This document shows positions 1 to 6,937 of a stretch of 29,428 bases of DNA, piece by piece. This DNA comes from Proteiniclasticum sp. (lineage in GTDB: Bacteria; Bacillota; Clostridia; Clostridiales; Clostridiaceae). The notes below the pieces were generated by a model. The model did no database searches. It saw nothing but the letters and a program-made list of their open reading frames with translations, and had not been told where the DNA came from. A program made the translations under genes and the position numbers. The stretch lies in the NCBI RefSeq assembly GCF_003514505.1, contig NZ_DOPX01000021.1:1-29428 (forward strand), in the 5' to 3' direction. Position 1 is the first letter of the stretch; each line of letters opens with the position of its first letter.

Positions 1-293
<293 letters not shown>

Positions 294-380
294 AAAAAAA
301 GAAAAAACTCTAATTCTTTACAGTCTCTGTATGTAGTTTTCAAAGAATATGGTATATAATAGTACTGTGTTCCGCGTTTT

Positions 381-456
381 GGCTTCATAGCTCAGTTGGT
401 AGAGCAGTAGACTGAAAATCTACGTGTCCTTGGTTCGATTCCGAGTGAAGCCACCA
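381..456 (+). tRNA. tRNA-Phe (GAA)
   Basis: A 76-nt cloverleaf with encoded CCA. The acceptor arms GGCTTCA and TGAAGCC pair, the D-loop has AGCTCAGTTGGTAGAGC, the anticodon loop CTGAAAATC carries GAA, and the T-loop has GGTTCGATTCC. It lies 88 bp after the 23S end and is probably transcribed with the rRNA operon, although a TATAAT at 355-360 could also give it its own promoter. Confidence 0.97.
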
Positions 457-457
457 T

Positions 458-531
458 GGCGCCATAGCCAAGTGGTAAGGCAGAAGTCTGCAAAACTTTC
501 ACCCCCGGTTCAAATCCGGGTGGCGCCTCCA
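458..531 (+). tRNA. tRNA-Cys (GCA)
   Basis: A 74-nt cloverleaf with encoded CCA. The acceptor arms GGCGCCA and TGGCGCC pair, the anticodon loop CTGCAAAAC carries GCA, and the T-arm is CCCGGTTCAAATCCGGG. One base separates it from tRNA-Phe, so the two are co-transcribed and processed from one precursor. Confidence 0.97.
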
Positions 532-533
532 TT

Positions 534-573
534 AAAAAACTCCTGAATGAGAAAATCATCCAGGAGTTTTTTG
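534..573 (+). terminator. Terminator of the rRNA-tRNA operon
   Basis: Arms AAAAACTCCTG and CAGGAGTTTTT surround an inner ATGA/TCAT pair, giving a long hairpin whose 3' arm runs into a T tract. It directly follows the CCA of tRNA-Cys, as expected for the end of the rRNA-tRNA transcript. Confidence 0.9.
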
Positions 574-595
574 TGCTTTAAATATGAAATTGTTT

Positions 596-657
596 TGTAA
601 AGGAAACTTGACACAATAAAGAATTAATAGTACTGTTTATGTAAAGGAAGCTTTACA
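596..657 (+). promoter_or_regulatory. Promoter with two copies of an operator-like repeat
   Basis: A good sigma-A promoter is visible: TTGACA (608-613), 17-bp spacer, TACTGT (631-636). Two copies of TGTAAAGGAA(A/G)CTT flank it, at 596-609 overlapping the -35 and at 640-653. The second copy extends into a perfect inverted repeat, TGTAAAG-GAAG-CTTTACA (640-657), just upstream of the ribosome binding site. The copies start 44 bp apart, about four helical turns. The natural reading is autoregulation by the XRE protein encoded immediately downstream; this is inferred from position and symmetry. Confidence 0.65.
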
Positions 658-669
658 AAGGAGAAAAAT

Positions 670-888
670 ATGAAAAACCGTCTTGAAGAACTGAGAAAAA
701 AGCGGGGATTACGGCAGGAAGAACTGGCAGAACTTCTGGAGGTCTCCAGACAGACCATCAGTTCACTGGAAAATGGAAAGTACAATCCGTCTATCTTATT
801 GGCTTTCAGAATCGCGAAGGTGTTCAGCTGTAGTATTGAAGAGATCTTTATTTATGAGGAGGAAGAGAATGGAAAGGAAACTACGTAA
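670..888 (+). CDS. XRE-family transcriptional regulator (short)
   Basis: This 72-residue protein is almost entirely a Cro/CI-type helix-turn-helix domain. Residues 3-60 hold RKKRGLRQEELAELLEVS (helices 1-2) and RQTISSLENGKYNPS (recognition helix and following turn), with an acidic tail. There is no dimerisation or sensor domain. It is likely a DNA-binding repressor in the cytoplasm. It starts at an ATG behind AAAGGAG and overlaps the next gene by 20 bp, so the two are translationally coupled. Small regulators of this type paired with a small membrane protein are common in Bacillota, and the partner may sense a signal or modulate the regulator. The signal is not evident. The repeat-flanked promoter upstream suggests autoregulation. 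Confidence 0.9.
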   Translation: MKNRLEELRKKRGLRQEELAELLEVSRQTISSLENGKYNPSILLAFRIAKVFSCSIEEIFIYEEEENGKETT

Positions 889-1282
889 CAAGTATTTATT
901 AATTACATTTTGGACAGTGCTTGGTTTTTTTGTTGGGAGTAGTGTGTATGTGATCAATGGAGGAGACAGTAATGTGGGAACATTTTTTGCAAAAGCAGCT
1001 GGAGCGGCCATAGGTCACGTAATATCCACCATAGTGATTTTTAGAAAAAACCCCAAGTTGAAAACATTGGAAAAGATTCTATCTAAGGATGAGAGAAACA
1101 GTATGATTCAAGGTGTTGCTTCTCAGTATAGTTTCTTAGGAACACTAATTCTTGTTTTCGGAGTTATGGTGATTGGTGAAATTCAAGGAAAGTTCTATCT
1201 TTCTTTTGGAGCTGCAATATTTGCTGGAGTAATGCTTCTGATGTATTACATAATATTCCGTTTGATATCAAAGCGGATGTAA
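869..1282 (+). CDS. Small four-helix membrane protein paired with the XRE regulator
   Basis: A 137-residue protein of unknown function. Four hydrophobic stretches are visible at about residues 8-29, 37-58, 87-105 and 109-130, with a basic cytoplasmic-type linker (RKNPKLKTLEK, about 59-70) between helices 2 and 3. I chose the ATG at 869 because GAGGAGGAAG precedes it; the same frame is open further upstream, but that part is only a shadow of the regulator gene. It overlaps the regulator's end by 20 bp. The arrangement suggests a regulator/membrane-partner pair. I recognise no catalytic motif and cannot assign a family with confidence. Confidence 0.8.
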   Translation: MERKLRNKYLLITFWTVLGFFVGSSVYVINGGDSNVGTFFAKAAGAAIGHVISTIVIFRKNPKLKTLEKILSKDERNSMIQGVASQYSFLGTLILVFGVMVIGEIQGKFYLSFGAAIFAGVMLLMYYIIFRLISKRM

Positions 1283-1355
1283 CAGAAAAAATCATAGCAA
1301 TCCAGGTCAAGAATATAAGTGTAAATTAGGATATCCTTTTAGCAAGGAGGAAGTC

Positions 1356-2264
1356 ATGGAACGATGGGATAAGATCAATGCGGTACAGAAAATGCAGGAT
1401 TATGTGGAAACTCACCTGCACGAGCCAATCACACTGAAGAATCTGGCAGATGCGGCTGGATATTCACCTTGGCATGCTGCGAAGATATTCAAGGAGCTTT
1501 TAGGAAAGACACCATTTGAATACGTAAGAGCCCTAAGACTCAGCAAGGCTGCCATGGTATTACGAGATGGTGGTGAAAAGGTAGTGGATGTGGCATTTGA
1601 TTTTGTGTTTGATACCCATGAGGGATTCACCAGAGCTTTTTCGAAGGAGTTTGGAATCTCCCCCAAAAGGTACAGTAAAGAGAAAAAACCGGTAAAGCTC
1701 TTTATGCCCACCAGGATCCGTGACTACTACCTGATGATTCAGAAAGGAGACCTAAAAATGGAGAAAGAAAGAAAAGCCAGTACTGTGTTTGTGCAAGTGG
1801 TGGAAAGACCTGAAAGAAAGCTGATACTGCTAAGAGGCATCAAGGCAACTCACTATTTTGAGTATTGTGAAGAGGTAGGATGTGATGTGTGGGGTATACT
1901 GTCATCCATCTCCGAAGCGCTTTTTGAGCCAGCAGGATTCTGGCTTCCAAAACACCTCATCGCAGAAGGAACTTCCCAGTATGTGCAGGGGGTAGAAGTT
2001 CCTATGGACTATCAAGGGGAAGTCCCTGAGGGATTTGATGTCATAACTCTTCCTCCGTGTAAAATGATGATTTTCCAAGGAGAACCCTATGAGGATGAAA
2101 AGTTCGGGGAAGCCATTGAGGATCTTTGGAAAGTTATGAATGATTATGATCCGAAGCTTTACGGATTTACTTATGCTGATGAAGATGGACCAAGGTTTCA
2201 ATTGGAACCACAGGGTTTTAGAGGTTATATAGAAGGAAGACCGGTCAGAAGTCTTCTGAAATAG
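1356..2264 (+). CDS. AraC-family regulator with C-terminal effector-binding domain
   Basis: 302 residues. The N-terminal third (about 8-108) is a double helix-turn-helix AraC/XylS domain: LKNLADAAGYSPWHAAKIFK is the first unit, and a second unit ends with the family signature FTRAFSKEFGISPKRY. The C-terminal part (about 140-295) resembles the GyrI-like/AraC effector-binding fold, which binds small hydrophobic or cationic ligands in related proteins. This N-terminal-HTH architecture is typical of Rob/SoxS-like multidrug- or stress-responsive activators. The start is ATG with AAGGAGG 8 bp upstream. It stands alone between the XRE pair and a terminator, with no adjacent efflux gene, so its target is unknown. 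Confidence 0.87.
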   Translation: MERWDKINAVQKMQDYVETHLHEPITLKNLADAAGYSPWHAAKIFKELLGKTPFEYVRALRLSKAAMVLRDGGEKVVDVAFDFVFDTHEGFTRAFSKEFGISPKRYSKEKKPVKLFMPTRIRDYYLMIQKGDLKMEKERKASTVFVQVVERPERKLILLRGIKATHYFEYCEEVGCDVWGILSSISEALFEPAGFWLPKHLIAEGTSQYVQGVEVPMDYQGEVPEGFDVITLPPCKMMIFQGEPYEDEKFGEAIEDLWKVMNDYDPKLYGFTYADEDGPRFQLEPQGFRGYIEGRPVRSLLK

Positions 2265-2271
2265 TAGTTGA

Positions 2272-2315
2272 GATGAAAGAGCAGGAAAAAATCTTGCTTT
2301 TTCATTCTTTTTTTT
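2272..2315 (+). terminator. Terminator after the AraC regulator
   Basis: An imperfect hairpin pairs ATGAAAGAGCAGGA (2273-2286) with TCTTGCTTTTTCAT (2292-2305), followed by a run of T at 2308-2315. It lies 9 bp beyond the AraC stop codon. Confidence 0.8.
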
Positions 2316-2374
2316 ATGCGGATTTCCTTTCTGGGCTTACAAATGTATACAATAAACTGACTATCGTGTTTATT

Positions 2375-2403
2375 TTGTATTTGCTAATAAGAAAAGATAT
2401 AAT
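2375..2403 (+). promoter_or_regulatory. Sigma-A-type promoter for the diguanylate cyclase
   Basis: TTGTAT (2375-2380), 17-bp spacer, perfect TATAAT (2398-2403), 35 bp before the start codon at 2438. The preceding terminator makes the gene a single-gene transcription unit. Confidence 0.65.
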
Positions 2404-2437
2404 ATTTTTATAGTGTTTCAGGTGGTGAAAAGGGGTC

Positions 2438-3700
2438 ATGGTAAATAGTACATTGGATTTTGATACGAATATTCTGGTGAATGCCATTCATGCAGCTACC
2501 TGGATTCTGAACCTTCAGACCGGGGAGCTGAGCATCAATGAGCGCTGGGCAGACATGGTAGGATATACTCTCGAAGAGCTTCATCCAATCAGTATCCTTA
2601 CCTGGAACAGTCTTGCTCATCCTGAGGATGTGGAGAGATCCAAAGAAGAGTTTCAGCGACTTCACAGGGGAGAAGTTTCCAGATATCATCTGGAAATCCG
2701 CATGAAGCATAAAAAGGGTCACTGGGTTTATCTTCTGGACAGCGGAAAGATTGTGGAGTATGACACAGAGGGCTCGCCACTCATTGCCATGGGTGTTCAT
2801 ATGGATATCACAGAATCGAAGCTTCTTCAGCTGAAACTGGAAGCCCGTGAAAGACTATTGAGCCAGATTATGGAGAACACCAAAGATATCATCTATAAAA
2901 TGGACTTAAAAGGCAATCTTACCTTTTTGTCCAATGCTTGGGAAGGACTGCTGGGGTATTCTCTAGAAGAGTCCATTGGCACTTCTGTAGAATCGTATAT
3001 TCATCCTGAGGATAAAAAGCTCCTTCTTGAGTTTTTGGATAAAGTGAAATACAGCAGAGACCATGAATCACTGTCGGATTATCGCTTTAAAAGAGCAGAT
3101 GGCACATACTGCGTGTTTGAAACCAATGCCTCCCCTATACTGGAAAATGGAGAAATCACCGGAATAGCAGGGGTTGCGAGAGATATTTCTATTTTTATCA
3201 AGAAACAGCAAGAGATTGAGTTTCTCAGTTATCGGGACCAGCTGACAAAGCTCTTCAACAGACATTATCTGGAGAAAGTGAGAGATGAGGTGAAAGCAGA
3301 GAAGAACCATCCACTGGGGATCATCACCATGGATGTGAATGATCTGAAACTGGTGAACGACACCTATGGACATGATGAAGGGGATCGCCTTCTTGTGAAG
3401 GTATCGGATATATTCAGGCATGTGTTTCCTGCAGACTCTTTGATCTTTAGAATGGGTGGAGATGAGTTCATGGTGGTCCTTCCTCTGATTGAGGAGGAAA
3501 TCCTGAAGCAGATGAAGCTGAGACTGGAAGAACTTTTGGAAGAGTACAGCAAAGAGGCTTATCCTGTCACCATAGCCATGGGCTACTTCATATCCCATGA
3601 CCCGGAAGAGGATCTGTTTGAAGTGCTGAAAAAAGCAGATGGATATATGTATGAGGACAAAAGAATTCATAAAATCAATAAATGCAGGAAGTCTTCTTAG
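2438..3700 (+). CDS. PAS-PAS-GGDEF diguanylate cyclase
   Basis: 420 residues without membrane segments, so probably a cytoplasmic sensor enzyme that makes cyclic di-GMP from two GTP. Two PAS/PAC units are visible: about residues 15-127, ending GVHMDITESK, and about 138-255, ending GVARDISIF. A GGDEF domain follows from about 265 to 412. The active-site loop is intact (RMGGDEF, GGDEF at 340-344), as is the substrate region NDLKLVNDTYGHDEGD. The inhibitory RxxD motif expected nine residues before GGDEF is absent (residues there are PADS), so product inhibition through the usual I-site is unlikely. No EAL or HD-GYP domain is attached. The PAS ligands are not evident. It is transcribed alone, with a promoter upstream and a terminator overlapping its stop codon. 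Confidence 0.93.
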   Translation: MVNSTLDFDTNILVNAIHAATWILNLQTGELSINERWADMVGYTLEELHPISILTWNSLAHPEDVERSKEEFQRLHRGEVSRYHLEIRMKHKKGHWVYLLDSGKIVEYDTEGSPLIAMGVHMDITESKLLQLKLEARERLLSQIMENTKDIIYKMDLKGNLTFLSNAWEGLLGYSLEESIGTSVESYIHPEDKKLLLEFLDKVKYSRDHESLSDYRFKRADGTYCVFETNASPILENGEITGIAGVARDISIFIKKQQEIEFLSYRDQLTKLFNRHYLEKVRDEVKAEKNHPLGIITMDVNDLKLVNDTYGHDEGDRLLVKVSDIFRHVFPADSLIFRMGGDEFMVVLPLIEEEILKQMKLRLEELLEEYSKEAYPVTIAMGYFISHDPEEDLFEVLKKADGYMYEDKRIHKINKCRKSS

Positions 3701-3716
3701 CGGAGGACTTCTTTTG
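3686..3716 (+). terminator. Terminator overlapping the diguanylate cyclase stop codon
   Basis: GAAGTCTTC (3688-3696) pairs with the second arm at 3702-3711 (one G-T pair), followed by a T-rich stretch. The stem starts inside the last codons of the gene and includes the stop codon in the loop region. Confidence 0.65.
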
Positions 3717-3740
3717 CGCTTAAGGAATGCTTCTATGGTT

Positions 3741-3776
3741 CTGTGGTATAATCAAAAAAAGTTATTGTTAAAAGGA
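3741..3776 (+). promoter_or_regulatory. Extended -10 promoter and RBS of the patB-like gene
   Basis: TGGTATAAT (3744-3752) is an extended -10 element; no good -35 is seen. AAAGGAG at 3770-3776 sets the translation start at the TTG at 3786, nine bases later, instead of at the upstream in-frame ATG codons, which lie inside the diguanylate cyclase gene. Confidence 0.55.
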
Positions 3777-3785
3777 GTGTTTGTT

Positions 3786-4982
3786 TTGACGCGTCGTTAT
3801 GATTTTGAAACGTTGGTCAACCGTTTTGATACAGGTTCCTTCAAATATGATCAGATGATCAAATGGAATAAAATGGCAAGAGAAAAGAAAATAATTCCCC
3901 TTTCGGTGGCGGATATGGAGTTCAAGACGCCTCCAGCCATTGTGGAGGCTTTGAAGACCTATGTGGAGGAGCATGTTCTTGGTTATACAGGTCCTACAAA
4001 GGAATACAATACTTCAGTGGTGTCCTGGATGAAGCGCCGCCACAATTGGGAAATCAGAGAAAAGTCCATTGTAGGGACCCCAGGTGTCGTGGGAGCGTTT
4101 TACATGGCAGTCTCAGCTTTTACGAAGCCTGAAGAGGGAGTCATCGTATTGTCTCCGGTCTACTATCCCTTCTACAGTGCAGTGGAGAAAAATGGGAGAA
4201 CCCTTGTGAAGAGCTCACTGAAGGATGTGGAAGGCCGATATAGGATTGACTATGACGATTTGAGAGAGAAGGCAAGGGACCCCAGAAACACCATGCTGCT
4301 TTTCTGCAGTCCTCATAATCCCGTGGGAAGAGTCTGGGAAAAAGAAGAACTGGAAAAAGTGGCGGAAATTTGCGAAGAGAACAATCTTCTTGTGGTGTCT
4401 GATGAGATTCATTTTGATCTTGTGATGCCTGGGCATGAGCACACGGTCTTTGCCTCATTGAATGACTGGACCAGAGAGAATACCATTACCTTGACTGCAC
4501 CCAGCAAAACTTTTAATCTTGCCGGTATGCATACGTCTAATGTGATCATCTGCAACAGGGAGTATAAGAAGAGATTTCTTGAAGAAATGTCCAAGACCGC
4601 TGTGATGAATCTCAATGCTCTTGGTTATGTGGCCTGCAGAGCTGCTTACGATGAATCAGAGGACTGGCTGGAGGAGCTCATAGAGGTGATTTATGAAAAC
4701 CATCTTCTGGTAAAAGAGCATATGGCAAAGCATCATCCGCAGATTAAAGTATATGATCTAGAGGGAACCTATCTTCAGTGGCTGGATCTCAGATCCCTTG
4801 GACTTTCCAAAGATCAGCTGGAGAAGCTTCTTCATAAGGAAGCTCTGGTGTTTCTCGATGAAGGATACTTTTTCGGAGAAGAAGGGGAAGGCTACGAGAG
4901 AATCAATATTGCCTGTCCTAAGCCTGTGCTGAAGGAAGCTCTCAATAGAATGACAGAAGCGATAAACTCTGTAAAAATATAA
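3786..4982 (+). CDS. MalY/PatB-family PLP-dependent C-S lyase (aminotransferase fold)
   Basis: 398 residues, fold-type I PLP enzyme of the MalY/PatB group, which cleaves cystathionine or related cysteine conjugates to pyruvate, ammonia and a thiol. The start is assigned to TTG because the family begins with YDFxTLVxRxxTGSxK, matched here as YDFETLVNRFDTGSFKYD right after it, and because an RBS fits that start only. Other family features: PLSVADMEF near residue 40, NPVGRVW, SDEIHFDL (PLP-pyridine Asp), and the Schiff-base lysine K241 in TAPSKTFNLAG. The expected RINIACP-type end is present (ERINIACPKPVL). It is a single gene with its own promoter. The exact substrate cannot be told from sequence. 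Confidence 0.92.
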   Translation: MTRRYDFETLVNRFDTGSFKYDQMIKWNKMAREKKIIPLSVADMEFKTPPAIVEALKTYVEEHVLGYTGPTKEYNTSVVSWMKRRHNWEIREKSIVGTPGVVGAFYMAVSAFTKPEEGVIVLSPVYYPFYSAVEKNGRTLVKSSLKDVEGRYRIDYDDLREKARDPRNTMLLFCSPHNPVGRVWEKEELEKVAEICEENNLLVVSDEIHFDLVMPGHEHTVFASLNDWTRENTITLTAPSKTFNLAGMHTSNVIICNREYKKRFLEEMSKTAVMNLNALGYVACRAAYDESEDWLEELIEVIYENHLLVKEHMAKHHPQIKVYDLEGTYLQWLDLRSLGLSKDQLEKLLHKEALVFLDEGYFFGEEGEGYERINIACPKPVLKEALNRMTEAINSVKI

Positions 4983-5038
4983 GTCAGGGTGGCTCAAAGG
5001 TGTAACCGATTCCTTTTGAAAAGGAGATCATTCCATTC

Positions 5039-5110
5039 ATGATCGCGATGAATAATTCTATGCATAAGGGTAAAAAGAAGAGAAAACGAGAGAAAAATGA
5101 AGATTCATGA
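5039..5110 (+). CDS. Possible 23-residue basic peptide
   Basis: In the gap between the lyase and the next membrane protein an ATG lies 11 bases after AAGGAGA (5021-5027). It opens a 23-codon frame rich in Lys and Arg (KGKKKRKREK). Nothing resembling it is known to me. The length is short enough for chance, and no clear promoter or terminator flanks it, so this is only a candidate. Confidence 0.15.
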   Translation: MIAMNNSMHKGKKKRKREKNEDS

Positions 5111-5204
5111 GGGTAGTTCCTGAAGAAACGATCTGGTCACCTAATAACGTGATATGTCAGGGATTTCAGGTTCCCAATATGGTCGCATTTATTCTAGAAC
5201 CCTG

Positions 5205-5210
5205 TATAAT
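5205..5210 (+). promoter_or_regulatory. Probable -10 element upstream of the membrane protein gene
   Basis: A perfect TATAAT lies 65 bp before the chosen start codon at 5276; the -35 region is weak. The 290-bp gap before the gene otherwise holds only the small candidate frame and a CTTAA/TTAAG inverted repeat near 5230-5246. Confidence 0.35.
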
Positions 5211-5275
5211 AACTAATGTGATTGAGCGCTTAAGGCTAAGTTAAGAATATGAGCGCCTGGAGGAATTATAAAGTT

Positions 5276-5761
5276 ATGGGTTGTATATACAACGAAAAGG
5301 TAGAAAGAAATATTGCGCCGCTGCTGATCCTTCTCATGGTATTCGGGCTGTCACTTCTATCTGTTTCTTATTATGTGAGTGAAATGGGATGGGACCCTGA
5401 GGTCTCTACCATACTGGATCTTTTTCTGACCCTGGTGTTTCTTTTGGCTGGCTATGCCGTGATATTAAAAGGCAGGGAAACCTACAGATACAGCATCATT
5501 GGAGATGAACTGATCATTCACCGAATGACCGGTGAGAAGAATGAACTGGTGGCTAAGGTGAAGCTTCATGAAATCAAGAATCTCCATGTGAAAAGCCACA
5601 AAACCAATCTTATGGGGCTGATCCGAAAAAATTACTGCAAGAATGTTGTGCGGAAGGGCTGTCTTTGCGAGTATCAGGCAGAGGGCGGATCCAAGTCCTT
5701 CTACTTCAGTCCAAGCCCATCCATGCTGAATAAAATAAAATCGGGACGTCAGACATCATAG
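5276..5761 (+). CDS. Hypothetical membrane protein with two N-terminal helices
   Basis: 161 residues of unknown function. Two hydrophobic helices at about residues 13-33 and 46-66 are followed by a cytoplasmic part rich in short beta-strand patterns (YRYSIIGDELIIHRMTGEK, then VAKVKLHEIKNLHV), the pattern of PH-like domains in bacterial membrane proteins. I chose the ATG at 5276 because GGAGGA at 5259-5264 precedes it; an ATG 27 bp upstream has no RBS. The gene has its own terminator, whose stem contains the stop codon, so it is monocistronic. Neighbours give no clue to function. Confidence 0.75.
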   Translation: MGCIYNEKVERNIAPLLILLMVFGLSLLSVSYYVSEMGWDPEVSTILDLFLTLVFLLAGYAVILKGRETYRYSIIGDELIIHRMTGEKNELVAKVKLHEIKNLHVKSHKTNLMGLIRKNYCKNVVRKGCLCEYQAEGGSKSFYFSPSPSMLNKIKSGRQTS

Positions 5762-5779
5762 CGATATGATGTCTTTTTT
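5752..5779 (+). terminator. Terminator spanning the membrane-protein stop codon
   Basis: A perfect 9-bp stem, GACATCATA/TATGATGTC (5752-5760 and 5765-5773), with loop GCGA, is followed by six T. The stop codon TAG (5759-5761) lies at the top of the stem, so the last three codons belong to the terminator. Confidence 0.92.
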
Positions 5780-5804
5780 CATGGCTTCTTTTTGCGGATA
5801 CCGT

Positions 5805-5810
5805 TATAAT
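5805..5810 (+). promoter_or_regulatory. Probable -10 element of the tmk operon
   Basis: A perfect TATAAT lies 40 bp before tmk and 25 bp after the previous terminator. The -35 region is poor (TGGCTT at 17-bp spacing). Confidence 0.45.
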
Positions 5811-5850
5811 AAATACGTGAATCAATAAATGAAAGAAGAAGGAAGAGAGA

Positions 5851-6525
5851 ATGAAAGGTAAACTGATTGTCATTGAGGGTGTGGACGGCTCAGGGAAGCA
5901 GACCCAGTCCGAGAAGCTGTACAGAACCCTCCTGAATAAAGGGCTCAAAGTGATGAAAGTGGATTTTCCGGATTATCAGTCTGAAAGTTCATCCTTGGTA
6001 AAGATGTATCTTCGAGGAGACTTTGGAAAGAATCCGGAGGATGTTTCAGCGTATGTGGCGTCCAGTTTTTTTGCTGCAGACCGTTATGCATCTTTTACGA
6101 CCAAGTGGAAAAGCTTTTATGAGTCCGGAGGGATTGTCATTGCTGACCGGTACACCACAGCCAATATGGTTCATCAGGCATCTAAGATTGATGATATAGA
6201 AGAGAGAGATGCATTTTTATCCTGGCTTTACCAGCTGGAATTTGAGATGTATAAGATTCCGGTTCCAGATTTGGTGTTCTTTCTGGATGTGCCGCCTGAA
6301 GTGACCATGGAGATGACAAAGGAAAGAAAGAACAAGATCACCGGGGAAAGTCAAAAAGACATCCATGAAGCAGATATAAGGCATCTGGAGACAAGCTACC
6401 TGAATGCCCATTATGTGGCAGACAAGTACGGCTGGACAAAGATCAGCTGTGTGGAGGGGAACCTTCTGCGCAGTAAGGAAGATATTTTCAGGGATATTTA
6501 TCTTGCAGCAGTGGACAAACTCTAG
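5851..6525 (+). CDS. tmk: Thymidylate kinase
   Basis: 224 residues; phosphorylates dTMP to dTDP with ATP, an essential step in dTTP synthesis. The P-loop is GVDGSGKQT (residues 10-18), and the nucleoside-binding part has FFAADRYAS and later IADRYTTANMVHQ. The segment VDFPDYQSESS replaces the REPGGT-type sequence of E. coli TMPK and is typical of a second bacterial TMPK group with FPxY. The lid region is basic (KERKNKITGESQ). The start ATG follows AGAAGGAAGAG. It is the first gene of the conserved tmk-darA-holB-ricT cluster, though a further TATAAT lies before darA. Confidence 0.96.
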   Translation: MKGKLIVIEGVDGSGKQTQSEKLYRTLLNKGLKVMKVDFPDYQSESSSLVKMYLRGDFGKNPEDVSAYVASSFFAADRYASFTTKWKSFYESGGIVIADRYTTANMVHQASKIDDIEERDAFLSWLYQLEFEMYKIPVPDLVFFLDVPPEVTMEMTKERKNKITGESQKDIHEADIRHLETSYLNAHYVADKYGWTKISCVEGNLLRSKEDIFRDIYLAAVDKL

Positions 6526-6554
6526 CCTGCGTTTCATTTTCAATGTATTTATAG

Positions 6555-6580
6555 TATAATGAAATGTAACAATTGGAGGT
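6555..6580 (+). promoter_or_regulatory. Possible internal promoter and RBS before darA
   Basis: TATAAT (6555-6560) lies 28 bp before the darA start, with a poor -35. GGAGGT at 6575-6580 points to the ATG at 6588 as the start, instead of an in-frame ATG 15 bp upstream that overlaps the RBS. Confidence 0.4.
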
Positions 6581-6587
6581 GTTCAAT

Positions 6588-6917
6588 ATGAAACTGATTA
6601 TTGCCATTGTCAATGATGAAGATGCCATCGATGTCATTGACCTCTTAAATGAAAAAGGATACAGAGTAACAAAGCTTGCGACCACAGGCGGTTTTCTGAA
6701 GTCCGGAAACACCACACTCATGATCGGTATAGAAGCGGACAAGGTGGATGCGGTGCTCGGAATCATCGAAGAAACCTGTAAGACAAGACATCAGGTGGTT
6801 ACCAATCCATCACCTCTATCCACCACGACAGGTGTCTATGTGCCATATCCAGTGGATATCGAAGTAGGCGGAGCAACGATTTTTGTGCTCGATGTGGATA
6901 ATTTCATCAAGATTTAA
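6588..6917 (+). CDS. darA: Cyclic di-AMP receptor protein (PII-like, DarA/PstA)
   Basis: 109 residues, exactly the family length. The strongly conserved segment VTKLATTGGFLKSGNTTLMIG (about 27-47) and the C-terminal YVPYPVDIEVGGATIFVLDV match DarA/PstA of Bacillus, Listeria and Staphylococcus. Those proteins form PII-like trimers that bind c-di-AMP; their downstream target is still unclear in most species. The protein is cytoplasmic. The position between tmk and holB is the conserved one, although the yaaR gene usually found after it is missing. The c-di-AMP synthase disA, often located near radA, is not in this window. Confidence 0.95.
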   Translation: MKLIIAIVNDEDAIDVIDLLNEKGYRVTKLATTGGFLKSGNTTLMIGIEADKVDAVLGIIEETCKTRHQVVTNPSPLSTTTGVYVPYPVDIEVGGATIFVLDVDNFIKI

Positions 6918-6937
6918 AGAAGCGGAGGGTATTGGTT

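Noticed and set aside
5011..5025. TCCTTTT-G-AAAAGGA inverted repeat after the patB-like gene
   Set aside because: The loop would be a single base and no T tract follows, so it is not a workable terminator.
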